Positions 34,193 through 41,729 of a DNA stretch of 64,000 bases are shown here, in pieces. Source of the DNA: Bacteroidaceae bacterium (lineage in GTDB: Bacteria > Bacteroidota > Bacteroidia > Bacteroidales > Bacteroidaceae); contig JAFUVE010000006.1 in the NCBI GenBank assembly GCA_017483765.1, positions 19,138 through 83,137 on the forward strand, written 5' to 3'. Below the pieces are notes generated by a model. The model saw only the letters and a program-made list of their open reading frames with translations. It made no database searches and had not been told where the DNA came from. The position numbers and the translations under genes are program-made. The first letter of the stretch is position 1. Each line of letters opens with the position of its first letter.

Positions 34193-34918
34193 ATGAGAAA
34201 GAATTTCTGTTTATTATCTGCATTCGCGCTGATGCCTTTGCTAGTGTTGTTCTCTTGCAGTGATGATGACAATGGAAACGACAAGTCAAATGATGCTGCG
34301 GTAGTTGAGGGCTACTGTCCAAACAGTAAACATCCACACGCCGTGGATTTAGGGCTGAGCGTGAAATGGGCTTGTTGTAATGTGGGCTCTTCATCACCAG
34401 AACAGTTTATGAATTACTATGCTTGGGGGGAAACTCAGACAAAAGAATCATATACAGAGGAAAACCACCTTGTTCATTTAGATGATTTTGTTAATGAAGA
34501 CAATTATAAGGATTTCGAAGATACAGGTATAGATATAGCAGGAACAAAATACGATGTGGCTCATGTAAAATGGGGGAAGGGATGGAAGATACCATCAGAA
34601 TCTCAGATGGAAGAACTATCTGATAGGTGTAATCAGGAATATGTGGAACTGAATGGTGTAAAAGGAGTTAAATTCACTGGTCCAACAGGCAAAAGCATCT
34701 TTTTACCATCGGTAGGTTTTTTTGATGAAGATGGTAGGGATGATGCAGATGAGGGTTTCTATTGGTCTTCAACTGCATACTATTCCTTTTCACATGATGA
34801 GCTATTGTCTGTTTATTTGAATTCCTATATTGACAAAAATGGTAGGATTCATTCTTATACGGATGAGAATTATCCTAACCCGGAACATGGTCTTTGTGTA
34901 CGTCCTGTCACAGAATAA
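34193..34918 (+). CDS. Lipoprotein with FISUMP-like domain
   Basis: The start is the ATG at 34193 (MRKNFCLLSAFALMPLLVLFSC). The Cys after LLVLFS is a lipobox, followed by SDDDNGNDKSND. The single domain runs from about 45 to the end: YCPNSKHPHAVDLGLSVKWACCNVG, YYAWGETQTKESYTEE, KWGKGWKIPSESQMEELSDRC, GKSIFLPSVGFF, EGFYWSSTAYYS and LCVRPVTE. This is the pattern of FISUMP/DUF1566-like domains of Bacteroidetes and Fibrobacter surface proteins; function unknown. The gene is 28-aa-level similar in layout to each third of the protein at 35322-37565. A structured leader precedes it. Confidence 0.82.
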   Translation: MRKNFCLLSAFALMPLLVLFSCSDDDNGNDKSNDAAVVEGYCPNSKHPHAVDLGLSVKWACCNVGSSSPEQFMNYYAWGETQTKESYTEENHLVHLDDFVNEDNYKDFEDTGIDIAGTKYDVAHVKWGKGWKIPSESQMEELSDRCNQEYVELNGVKGVKFTGPTGKSIFLPSVGFFDEDGRDDADEGFYWSSTAYYSFSHDELLSVYLNSYIDKNGRIHSYTDENYPNPEHGLCVRPVTE

Positions 34919-34921
34919 AGA

Positions 34922-35266
34922 TACCGGAATGACTTTTATCAATATCTACGGCGGCACCATCTCGGCTACAGCGGGACTGGACGCGGCTGGTATCGGTGGC
35001 GGCCAAAATGGCGACTGAATTCCTGCCGTGCCTATTTCCATCTGAAGGAGGCTGCTGGCGAAGGGGAAGCCGGAACGAAAGCGGTCATACGCGATTTCTT
35101 GATGAATTTCGATGGCGGGCATGCCACTGCCATTGACGCTGTCACGCCTGATCTCCAGCATTCCGGAAAAGAGGTCTGGTACAGCATCGACGGACGGCGT
35201 GTCAACGGAATACCGACAACAAGAGGCGTATATGTGGTCAACGGAAAGAAAGTTGTGATTAAGTAA
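34922..35266 (+). pseudogene. Decayed tail of a surface protein with GGxISAT repeats
   Basis: A frame reading INIYGGTISATAGLDAAGIGGGQNGD ends at a stop at 35016-35018. A different frame then continues with KEAAGEGEAGTKAVIRDFLM and finishes VWYSIDGRRVNGIPTTRGVYVVNGKKVVIK with TAA at 35264-35266. The last part is the typical Prevotella C-terminal segment (Y-S/T-L/I-D-G-R-R...G-V/I-Y-x-x-N-G-x-K), probably a sorting signal. The first part is one unit of GG-N-I-x-A-T-G repeats. No start and a frameshift: a remnant of a much longer surface protein. Confidence 0.7.
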
Positions 35267-35268
35267 GG

Positions 35269-35318
35269 AAAAATATGTGGCCTGTCAGTCAGAAACCGAC
35301 TGGCAGGCCATATTTTTT
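35269..35318. terminator. Bidirectional terminator
   Basis: Inverted repeat AAAAATATGTGGCCTGTCAG / CTGGCAGGCCATATTTTTTT with a loop around 35290-35296, T-run on both strands. It lies between the plus-strand pseudogene and the minus-strand gene that ends at 35322. Confidence 0.85.
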
Positions 35319-35321
35319 TCA

Positions 35322-37565
35322 TTATTGCACGGCACGCACTGGCAACCCGAATCCTCTGGCCTGATGGATTTGAACAAAGTCTGTGTTGGCATTGTCGGGA
35401 TTCGGCCCGTCGGTGGGGTCATACCAATAATTATGATTCATTGCCGCTGCGTTGGGTTCAAGACAGAATCCCTGAAATGCAGTGACGGACGTTGCTGTCC
35501 AGTACTGCATTGGCTGATATTTGTCGTAATGGAACTCAGCCTCTGTTTTCGCTCCGCAGTAGGGCAGGAAAATGCGGTTGCCGTTGGATGCAGTGACCTT
35601 GAGTCCCGGAGTTCCGTTAAGCAGGGTGGCTTCTTTGCTGATGCCTGTGCCGTTTAGCTTTTCGTAACGGCTCATGGTAGGCATGTGCCATGATCCGCCC
35701 CAAAGTTTTCGTGCAACGTCGTATTCAGCCTTCAGCACACCGTCCTCATTCCACATGTCCCATTTGTATCCCCACCAGACGGTGCCTTCTCCGTCAACAT
35801 CCTCTGACCATATGCAAGCCGTCTCATTCTCTGGTGTGGCTCCGTAGAAGCTCAGTTCCTTCGTTCCTCCCCAGCAGTAATATCCACCTTTCTCCCAGGG
35901 TGCTTTCGCTCCTACGTTGCAGCATGCCCATTTGCCGGCTGCACCCATGTCGATAGCATGCGGATGGTTGTTGTCGGGGCAATAATGCTCTTTTGCAGCC
36001 TCGTCGGGCTCTATATCCTCCGGGTCGTCCTTGTCCAGCCCCCTCACCGGGCGTATCGGGTGCCCTAAGTATCTGTGGCTTGCGTTTGCCACATCCTGGC
36101 CGTCCTGCCACATCGTTGTCACCCATTCCCCGCTGTTGAAATAGATGCATTTGGCGCATGTGTTGTCATTTTTCTGGAGAGATGCCGACCAGTACCATCC
36201 GCTGTTCGAATCCGACTTGGACGGAAGGAAGATGCAATTACCGTTCGAGGACGTGATTTTCACCCCCTCAGTACCATTGACCGATATCCATTCCCTTTGC
36301 AATTCGCCAAGACCTTTCAGCTGTCTGAACGACGGCATCGACCATTCTCCTTGCCATTCTGATGATGCCACATCGTATTCCGTTCCCGCTATGTTTCGAA
36401 GAAGATAATGGACCGTGGCCATGCTTCCGTCGGCATGTGCGTAATTGCTCCAATCGTAATACTCCTTTGTCGTCGTCTCTCCCCATGCATAAAGTCCTCC
36501 GATGTCCCAGGGGCCCTCGGCGCCGACATTGCAACATGACCATCTGCCTGCATTGCCCATGTCGATCACATGTGGATGATAGGAGTTGGGGCATATTCCC
36601 GCAACAACAGCCGGGTCGTCGGGGTTGTTAGGCGGATAGATGCTGTCTCCAATGATGGCACGTATGGAATAACCATAACAACGCAAATGATGCGAAATCA
36701 TATTTGCCGTATCATGGCCTGTACGCGAATGCCACAGATATGCGACATAATTTCCGTAGCAATTCTTATATGGCACGAGCGTCGATGTCCAGTAATACAG
36801 GTGTCCTATGTCCCAATAATTCTCGTCCGGTTTATGTCCGCCTCCAGGCAGGAAAATTTTTTTTCCGTTACTTCCGGCGACCTGCACGCCCATCACTCCG
36901 TTCAGCTCAGTCCACTGCGGAGTGCCGTTGGGTGAACAAATCTTACGTATCTGATCGTAAGAAGGCATACACCACCTGCCTCCCATCACCGCCTGTGCCG
37001 CATCGAACGAGGTGCCGGCAATATCGTCTCCCAGGTCGAGACAGGAATTGTAATTCCCTCTGGATTGACTGTAATTGCTCCAACTGTATAATTCCTTCTC
37101 TTCGGTCTCTCCCCAGGCATAATATCCGCCAAACTCCCATGGGGCAGATGCGCCCACATTGCAGCAAGCCCATTCTCCCTTGTCTCCCAGATTGATGATA
37201 TGCGGATGATGGGTGTCGGGGCAAAAACCCTGAAGTACGGCCTCATCCACCATCCCGGCAATGATGTTGATGACCATGACGATGTCGGAGATGTCGGTCT
37301 TCCCGTCATTGTTCACATCTGCCAGATTCTGCTCATCCGAGGCGGTTCCTGCTATCACGTTGATGATGGCGACTATATCGCTGATGTCCACTTGCCCGTC
37401 GAGGTTTACATCCCCTTTTTTCTTTTCGGGATTGTCGGAGGTGCTGAGCACTAACGTGTTGAATATACAATCTGGCTGGGTGTGGCAAATTGAGCTAACT
37501 TCCTCTTTGCCAAATATTGACGTCGCTTTCAGGCAGAGGAAAAAGAACAAAATAGAATATCTCAT
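35322..37565 (-). CDS. Secreted protein with dockerin-like repeats and three FISUMP-like domains
   Basis: The 747-residue product starts with a signal peptide (MRYSILFFFLCLKATSIFG). At about 50-105 two dockerin type I-like repeats occur: GDVNLDGQVDISDIVAIINVI and ADVNNDGKTDISDIVMVINII, each with the D-x-N-x-D-G-x-x-D Ca-binding pattern. Then three copies of the domain found in the lipoprotein at 34193 follow (about 115-320, 330-520, 530-747); each has HPH-[IVA]-I-[ND]-[LM]-G, CCNVGA, Y-Y-A/C-W-G-E/G-T and an NGxRIFLP-like block. In other bacteria dockerins bind cohesins; here they may only be a Ca-binding structural linker. Gene duplication within the gene is evident. Function unknown. Confidence 0.85.
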   Translation of the reverse strand: MRYSILFFFLCLKATSIFGKEEVSSICHTQPDCIFNTLVLSTSDNPEKKKGDVNLDGQVDISDIVAIINVIAGTASDEQNLADVNNDGKTDISDIVMVINIIAGMVDEAVLQGFCPDTHHPHIINLGDKGEWACCNVGASAPWEFGGYYAWGETEEKELYSWSNYSQSRGNYNSCLDLGDDIAGTSFDAAQAVMGGRWCMPSYDQIRKICSPNGTPQWTELNGVMGVQVAGSNGKKIFLPGGGHKPDENYWDIGHLYYWTSTLVPYKNCYGNYVAYLWHSRTGHDTANMISHHLRCYGYSIRAIIGDSIYPPNNPDDPAVVAGICPNSYHPHVIDMGNAGRWSCCNVGAEGPWDIGGLYAWGETTTKEYYDWSNYAHADGSMATVHYLLRNIAGTEYDVASSEWQGEWSMPSFRQLKGLGELQREWISVNGTEGVKITSSNGNCIFLPSKSDSNSGWYWSASLQKNDNTCAKCIYFNSGEWVTTMWQDGQDVANASHRYLGHPIRPVRGLDKDDPEDIEPDEAAKEHYCPDNNHPHAIDMGAAGKWACCNVGAKAPWEKGGYYCWGGTKELSFYGATPENETACIWSEDVDGEGTVWWGYKWDMWNEDGVLKAEYDVARKLWGGSWHMPTMSRYEKLNGTGISKEATLLNGTPGLKVTASNGNRIFLPYCGAKTEAEFHYDKYQPMQYWTATSVTAFQGFCLEPNAAAMNHNYWYDPTDGPNPDNANTDFVQIHQARGFGLPVRAVQ

Positions 37566-37716
37566 AATTCATTAGTATTGGTTGTTTCTGCAAAGATAAT
37601 CAATAAGTTGAAAACAAAAGTGCCAATCGTGTAAAAAAACAAGCCATTACATAAAAATATAAAACCTTAAAGCACAGATTTTTCTGTGAAATGTTTCTTA
37701 AATCCCTTTTTTTGTC

Positions 37717-37724
37717 TAAATTTG
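37717..37724 (+). promoter_or_regulatory. -7 box before the B3/B4 gene
   Basis: TAAATTTG, 218 bp before the start codon at 37942; a weak candidate, as no TTTG lies 20 bp upstream. Confidence 0.35.
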
Positions 37725-37794
37725 TACTATGTAACCGTTAAAAACAAGTTGCCTCGTCTGCATGAAGACAAGAAGATTGTCTGTCATGGTCTAC

Positions 37795-37925
37795 ATTCGA
37801 TAAGATTCGTTCAGATTCGTGTTCGAAAAAAAAACTACGATATAAGTCGTTTGGATTCGATAAGATTGTGCCCGAAGAATATTCGATAAAATTGGTTCGA
37901 TTCAAAAAGATTCGTGTTTGCAAAC
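37795..37925. repeat. ATTCGATAAGATTCG-type repeats
   Basis: Related words follow each other in the leader: ATTCGATAAGATTCG, TTCAGATTCGTGTTCG, ATTCGATAAGATTG, ATTCGATAAAATTGG and GATTCGTGTTTG. Similar ATTCGTG/ATTCATG words occur at 58590-58760. Confidence 0.6.
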
Positions 37926-37941
37926 AATATAATATTGTAAA

Positions 37942-38616
37942 ATGAGAATAATCAAAGTTGTTGTCAGTGAGGAACTACGTGCGGCCTGCCCGGACTTCCG
38001 GGGGTGCATGGTTCGTGCAAAGATTGAAAATTCTGCCTACAATGCAGAGCTGTGGCGGGAGATAGAGGCTGAGATCCAAAACCTCTGCGGGAAGTACGAC
38101 ACGGAGAGCATCAAGCACATCAGCGGCATAGCCGCCACACGCACGGCCTATAAGCGTTGCGGGAAGGATCCCACACGCTACCGTCCTTCGTGTGAGCAGC
38201 TGATGCGGCGCGTCATCCAGGGCAAGGGACTTTACCAGATCGACACGGTCGTCGACCTCGTCAATCTCGCCTCCATCTGTTATGCCTACAGCATCGGCGG
38301 CTTCGACCTCGACAAGGTGGAGGGGGAGGTGGTCACGCTCGGCATCGGCAGGGAAGGAGAGCCCTATGAGGGTATCGGACGGGGCGTTCTGAACATCGCC
38401 GGCATGCCTGTCTACCGCGATGCGGCGGGCGGCATCGGCACTCCCACGAGCGACCACGAACGCACCAAACTCAGCCTTTCCACAGTGCATTTCCTCGCGT
38501 TCGTCAACGGATATGACGGCAATGAGCAGCACACCCATGCGTGCGGGCTCTTCATCGCCGAATTGCTGGGCAAATATGCCAATGCAAGCGATATAACCGT
38601 AGAGGACTACAAGTAG
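37942..38616 (+). CDS. B3/B4 domain protein (tRNA synthetase-like editing/binding domain)
   Basis: The 224-residue protein matches stand-alone B3/B4 domain proteins, related to the B3/B4 part of phenylalanyl-tRNA synthetase beta. Recognisable parts: HISGIAATRTAYKRCGKDPTRYRPSCEQLMRRVIQGKGLYQIDTVVDLVNLASICYAYSIGGFDLDKV, a long well-conserved block, and VYRDAAGGIGTPTSDHERTKLS. These proteins are suspected to edit or bind mis-charged tRNA or free amino acids; the exact role is not established. The gene stands alone, GC-rich, with a repeat-rich leader. Length and layout are normal. Confidence 0.85.
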   Translation: MRIIKVVVSEELRAACPDFRGCMVRAKIENSAYNAELWREIEAEIQNLCGKYDTESIKHISGIAATRTAYKRCGKDPTRYRPSCEQLMRRVIQGKGLYQIDTVVDLVNLASICYAYSIGGFDLDKVEGEVVTLGIGREGEPYEGIGRGVLNIAGMPVYRDAAGGIGTPTSDHERTKLSLSTVHFLAFVNGYDGNEQHTHACGLFIAELLGKYANASDITVEDYK

Positions 38617-38753
38617 CACCACACCACACTCCATAAGAATCCCGACCTGCTGAACTCACACATGGAGCGCAGCAGGCCGGGGATAACGTTTTTTGGATGA
38701 TACAGGGTTCGGGGAGGAACTTGTTTTGTCCTTACCGTAATACTTTTTCTGGA

Positions 38754-39827
38754 TTAATGGAACGGCACTCCGTCGATCTTGCGGTTGGGGTCGCGGAACG
38801 GCACCTTGATCTTCATCTCGCAAGGCACGTAGGTTCCGTCCGTGGCAAGACATGGATCCCATTTCGGCATGCTGTTCACGATGCGTACAGCTTCCTTGTC
38901 CAGACCGGGGCTGACGGACTGAGTCACGCGTGCGTCGCGGAGACTGCCGTCGGGCATCACGGTGAAGGTCACTTCCACGTCGCCCTCTATCTTGGCTTTC
39001 AGCTCGCTCTCAGGGTAGCGTGTGTTGTTGGAGATGAACTTCTGCATCTCCACGCCGCCGCCGGGATATTGCGGGTTGCGCTCAATCTTGGTCGTGATGA
39101 TGGTGGGGTTGCCGCTCTGGCCCACCTGGGCGGAGCTCACGTTGGTGTCGTGAAGCTGGGCCTGCTGGGGTGCCTCCACGTCCACGCGGATGATGTGGCG
39201 GGTCTCGTAAGGCTTGCCGTTGGCCTTGGCGGGAATCCATTTCTTCACCTGGCTCACCATGCGTACTGCCTCGGCGTCAAGCTCGGGGTAGGCGGAAGGA
39301 GATGAGATCTGATAGTCGCTGCCGTTGCCCTTCACGTCCACGTTGAAGTTCACGAACACCGCTCCTTCTGTGCCACGCTCGATGAGCGACTGGGGATAGC
39401 GGAAATTCTTCTTCACATATTCTTTCCATGCTTCCTCGCCGGCAGGGAACACGAACTCCTCATCCACTCCGGTGAGCTGGTTGAATTGGTCGGGGTTACG
39501 GAAGTGAACCTGGATAATCACTTGGCGGTCGTTCTTCTGAGGCACCCATTCCTTCACAAGTTTCACCACGCGCACGGCCTCCTTGTCCAGGTCGGGGTAT
39601 TTCGACTTGCTGGTCACCTTGATGTCGCTGGCCTTGCCCTTCTTGTCGATGACGGCGGTCACATACACCACTCCGTAGATGTCTGCTGCCGACTTCGGAT
39701 GAACGATGTTCTGCTCGAAGAACTCCTGTAATGCCTCAGGACCTCCAGGATAATAGAAGTCCTTGTCCTGTGCGTTTGCTGCGATGGCAAATAATGCCAC
39801 GAGCATGAATGAAATGAACTTTTTCAT
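38754..39827 (-). CDS. Periplasmic protein with three TonB C-terminal-like domains
   Basis: The 357-residue product has a signal peptide (MKKFISFMLVALFAIAANAQ) and no other membrane segment, unlike ordinary TonB. Three copies of a TonB-C-like domain follow: YPGGPEALQEFFEQNIVHPKSA...KEWVP at 27-95, FPAGEEAWKEYVKKNFRYPQSL...KKWIP at about 127-198 and YPGGGVEMQKFISNNTRYPESE...MPKWDP at about 256-330. Each carries the G-x-V-x-V-x-F-x-V-x-x-x-G-x and A-V-R-x-V motif pattern. A role in outer membrane transport or in binding TonB-dependent receptors is plausible, but without an anchor to ExbB/D it may act as a periplasmic decoy or scaffold. Confidence 0.82.
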   Translation of the reverse strand: MKKFISFMLVALFAIAANAQDKDFYYPGGPEALQEFFEQNIVHPKSAADIYGVVYVTAVIDKKGKASDIKVTSKSKYPDLDKEAVRVVKLVKEWVPQKNDRQVIIQVHFRNPDQFNQLTGVDEEFVFPAGEEAWKEYVKKNFRYPQSLIERGTEGAVFVNFNVDVKGNGSDYQISSPSAYPELDAEAVRMVSQVKKWIPAKANGKPYETRHIIRVDVEAPQQAQLHDTNVSSAQVGQSGNPTIITTKIERNPQYPGGGVEMQKFISNNTRYPESELKAKIEGDVEVTFTVMPDGSLRDARVTQSVSPGLDKEAVRIVNSMPKWDPCLATDGTYVPCEMKIKVPFRDPNRKIDGVPFH

Positions 39828-39894
39828 AACTTTTTTTGTTTGTAAATCTATGTTATTTTGTTATAATATGCCGATTGATGGCTCTATAATTTTG

Positions 39895-39921
39895 CAAATT
39901 TACTAAAAAAATATAACTTTG
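39895..39921. promoter_or_regulatory. Divergent promoters of the TonB-like and DUF3467 genes
   Basis: Minus strand TAAATTTG at 39895-39902 points to the TonB-like gene; plus strand TAACTTTG at 39914-39921 points to the DUF3467 gene. The two -7 boxes are only 12 bp apart. Confidence 0.6.
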
Positions 39922-39977
39922 CAACGAATTTCGCATTTTTTGAAATAAAATCACAAATAATAACACTTTTTTATACA

Positions 39978-40304
39978 ATGGACAACAAACAAAACGCACA
40001 ACAACTGCAAATTGAGATTAAGCCCGATGTTGCTCAGGGCGTGTATTCAAACCTGGTGGCTATCACACACTCATCCTCAGAGTTTATCCTCGATTTCGTG
40101 TCGATGATGCCGGGAATGCCGAAGGCGGAGGTGAAGTCGCGTGTGGTTATGGCACCTGAGCATGCCAAACGACTGCTTGCAGCCCTCAGCGACAACATCA
40201 GAAAATATGAAAGCCAGTTCGGCGAAATCAAAATCCGACAGGCTCAGCCTCGTCCGGGCAGCACCATCGCCCCGTTCAACATCAACAACCAGGGAGAGGC
40301 TTAA
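39978..40304 (+). CDS. DUF3467 family protein
   Basis: The 108-residue protein has the compact DUF3467 layout: LQIEIKPDVAQGVYSNLVAITHSSSEFILDFVSMMPGMPKAEVKSRVVMAPEHAKRLLAALSDNIRKYESQFGEI. The family is widespread in Bacteroidetes and other bacteria and small; its function is unknown. It has no signal peptide. It is transcribed away from the TonB-like gene and ends before a strong hairpin terminator. Nothing unusual is seen. Confidence 0.9.
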   Translation: MDNKQNAQQLQIEIKPDVAQGVYSNLVAITHSSSEFILDFVSMMPGMPKAEVKSRVVMAPEHAKRLLAALSDNIRKYESQFGEIKIRQAQPRPGSTIAPFNINNQGEA

Positions 40305-40366
40305 GGTTTGAGGTTTGAACATTGTAATTTGAGGTTTAGAGTTACTTCTGCCTCGGAAATATGTGA

Positions 40367-40411
40367 GACATCCCAGTCAATCTTTTTTTGATTGGCCGGG
40401 ATGTCTTTTTT
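40367..40411. terminator. Terminator between DUF3467 and the aminotransferase
   Basis: Stem GACATCCC (40367-40374) with GGGATGTC (40398-40405), inner CAATC/GATTG, T-run to 40411. Convergent genes share it. Confidence 0.85.
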
Positions 40412-40415
40412 ATAG

Positions 40416-40460
40416 GTTTCCTGGATTTTCTGGTTATTCTAGGTCCTCTGGATTTTCTAG
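40416..40460. repeat. 9-bp array, 5 units
   Basis: Units GTTTCCTGG, ATTTTCTGG, TTATTCTAG, GTCCTCTGG, ATTTTCTAG. Core TCTGG/TCTAG in register with period 9. Confidence 0.85.
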
Positions 40461-40465
40461 ATAAC

Positions 40466-41641
40466 CTATGCCTGTTTCAGGTAGTTGAACATTCGGTTGA
40501 GGCCTTCGTTGAGGGTGGCCGTGGTGCAGGCGAGATTTACGCGGAGGAAGCCCTGGCCTGCGGCGCCGTATATGCTGCCGGGGCTGAAGAACACCTTCGC
40601 ATGGCGTACGAGGCGCTCCTGCAGCTGGTCGGACGTGATTCCCATCTCCTGGCAGAGCGGGCGGCAGTCCACCCATCCGAGGTAGGTGCCCTCAATGGGC
40701 ATCACCTTCATCAGGCCTTCCCCTTCTTCTTCTACGCGACGCTGAAGGCAGAGGAAGTTCTTCTCCACATACTGGTTGAGCTGGTCTATCCAGTCGCCGC
40801 ACTCGTTATAGGCCGCGATGGTGGCGACAATCCCGAACGGGTTGACGTCACATACCTCGTTGATGTTGATCGTGCGGTCGATACGGCGGCGCATCTCTGC
40901 GTCCTCACATACGATGTTGGCAATCTGCAGACCGGCGATATTGAAGGACTTGGAGGCGGAGACGCAGGTGATGGACCGCGTGCTGTCGCCAACGGTGGCA
41001 TAAGGGATGTATGTGTGGCCAGGACGCACCAGCTCGTTGTGAATCTCGTCGGAGATGACGGTCACGTGGTGACGGCCGCAGATGTCGGAGATGCGCCGAA
41101 GCTCTTCTGCGCTCCATACGCGTCCACCCGGGTTGTGGGGATTGCAGAGGATGAAGGCGGTCACTTTGCTGTCGGAGCAGCGCCGCTCGAAGTCTTCCCA
41201 GTCGACGTGGTACATCCCGTCGTCGCCGATGACGAGCGGGGATTCCTCGGCCGAACAGCCGCTGTTGCGTATGCTGGAGAAGAAGCAGTTGTAGACTGGG
41301 GTGCACACCAGCACTTTCTCCCCTGGCAGGGTCAGGGCCTGCAGGCAGCAGGAGATGGCTGGCACCACTCCGATGGTGTACTCAATCCATTCGCGGCGGA
41401 TGGTCCATCCGTGACGGCTGGCAAACCAGTTGATGACGGCGTCGTAATATTCGTCGGGGACGATGCTGTAGCCATACACATGATGGCTGACTCGTCTCTC
41501 CAATGCCTCCGCAATGGGGACGGCCACTTCGAAATCCATGTCGGCCACCCAAAGGGGCAACACGCCTTCTGGCATCTCGTCCCATTTCACGCTGTTCGTC
41601 CCGAGCCGGCACACGGGCTTGTCGAAATCGTAAGTTTTCAT
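40466..41641 (-). CDS. patB: PatB/MalY-type PLP-dependent lyase/aminotransferase
   Basis: The 391-residue fold type I protein begins VCRLGTNSVKWDEMPEGVLPLWVADMDFEVA, typical of the MalY/PatB group of cystathionine beta-lyases. SPVYNCFFSSIRNSG, ILCNPHNPGGRVWSAEELRRISDIC and VISDEIHNELVRPGH are the cofactor contacts; SASKSFNIAGLQIAN carries the PLP Lys. Members cut C-S bonds of cystathionine or cysteine, releasing H2S. It is probably a single gene: a terminator follows its 3' end, and the spacer upstream holds a 9-bp array. The substrate is inferred from the family. Confidence 0.9.
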   Translation of the reverse strand: MKTYDFDKPVCRLGTNSVKWDEMPEGVLPLWVADMDFEVAVPIAEALERRVSHHVYGYSIVPDEYYDAVINWFASRHGWTIRREWIEYTIGVVPAISCCLQALTLPGEKVLVCTPVYNCFFSSIRNSGCSAEESPLVIGDDGMYHVDWEDFERRCSDSKVTAFILCNPHNPGGRVWSAEELRRISDICGRHHVTVISDEIHNELVRPGHTYIPYATVGDSTRSITCVSASKSFNIAGLQIANIVCEDAEMRRRIDRTININEVCDVNPFGIVATIAAYNECGDWIDQLNQYVEKNFLCLQRRVEEEGEGLMKVMPIEGTYLGWVDCRPLCQEMGITSDQLQERLVRHAKVFFSPGSIYGAAGQGFLRVNLACTTATLNEGLNRMFNYLKQA

Positions 41642-41673
41642 GATAAGTTAGTTATTAGTATTTTTTTTGAAGT

Positions 41674-41718
41674 CTTTTCCGGATGTCCCGAACTGTCTGG
41701 ATATTCCGGGCTCTTCAG
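41674..41718. repeat. 9-bp array, 5 units
   Basis: Units CTTTTCCGG, ATGTCCCGA, ACTGTCTGG, ATATTCCGG, GCTCTTCAG, between the PatB and DUF3737 genes. Confidence 0.8.
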
Positions 41719-41729
41719 GAATCCTTTTC

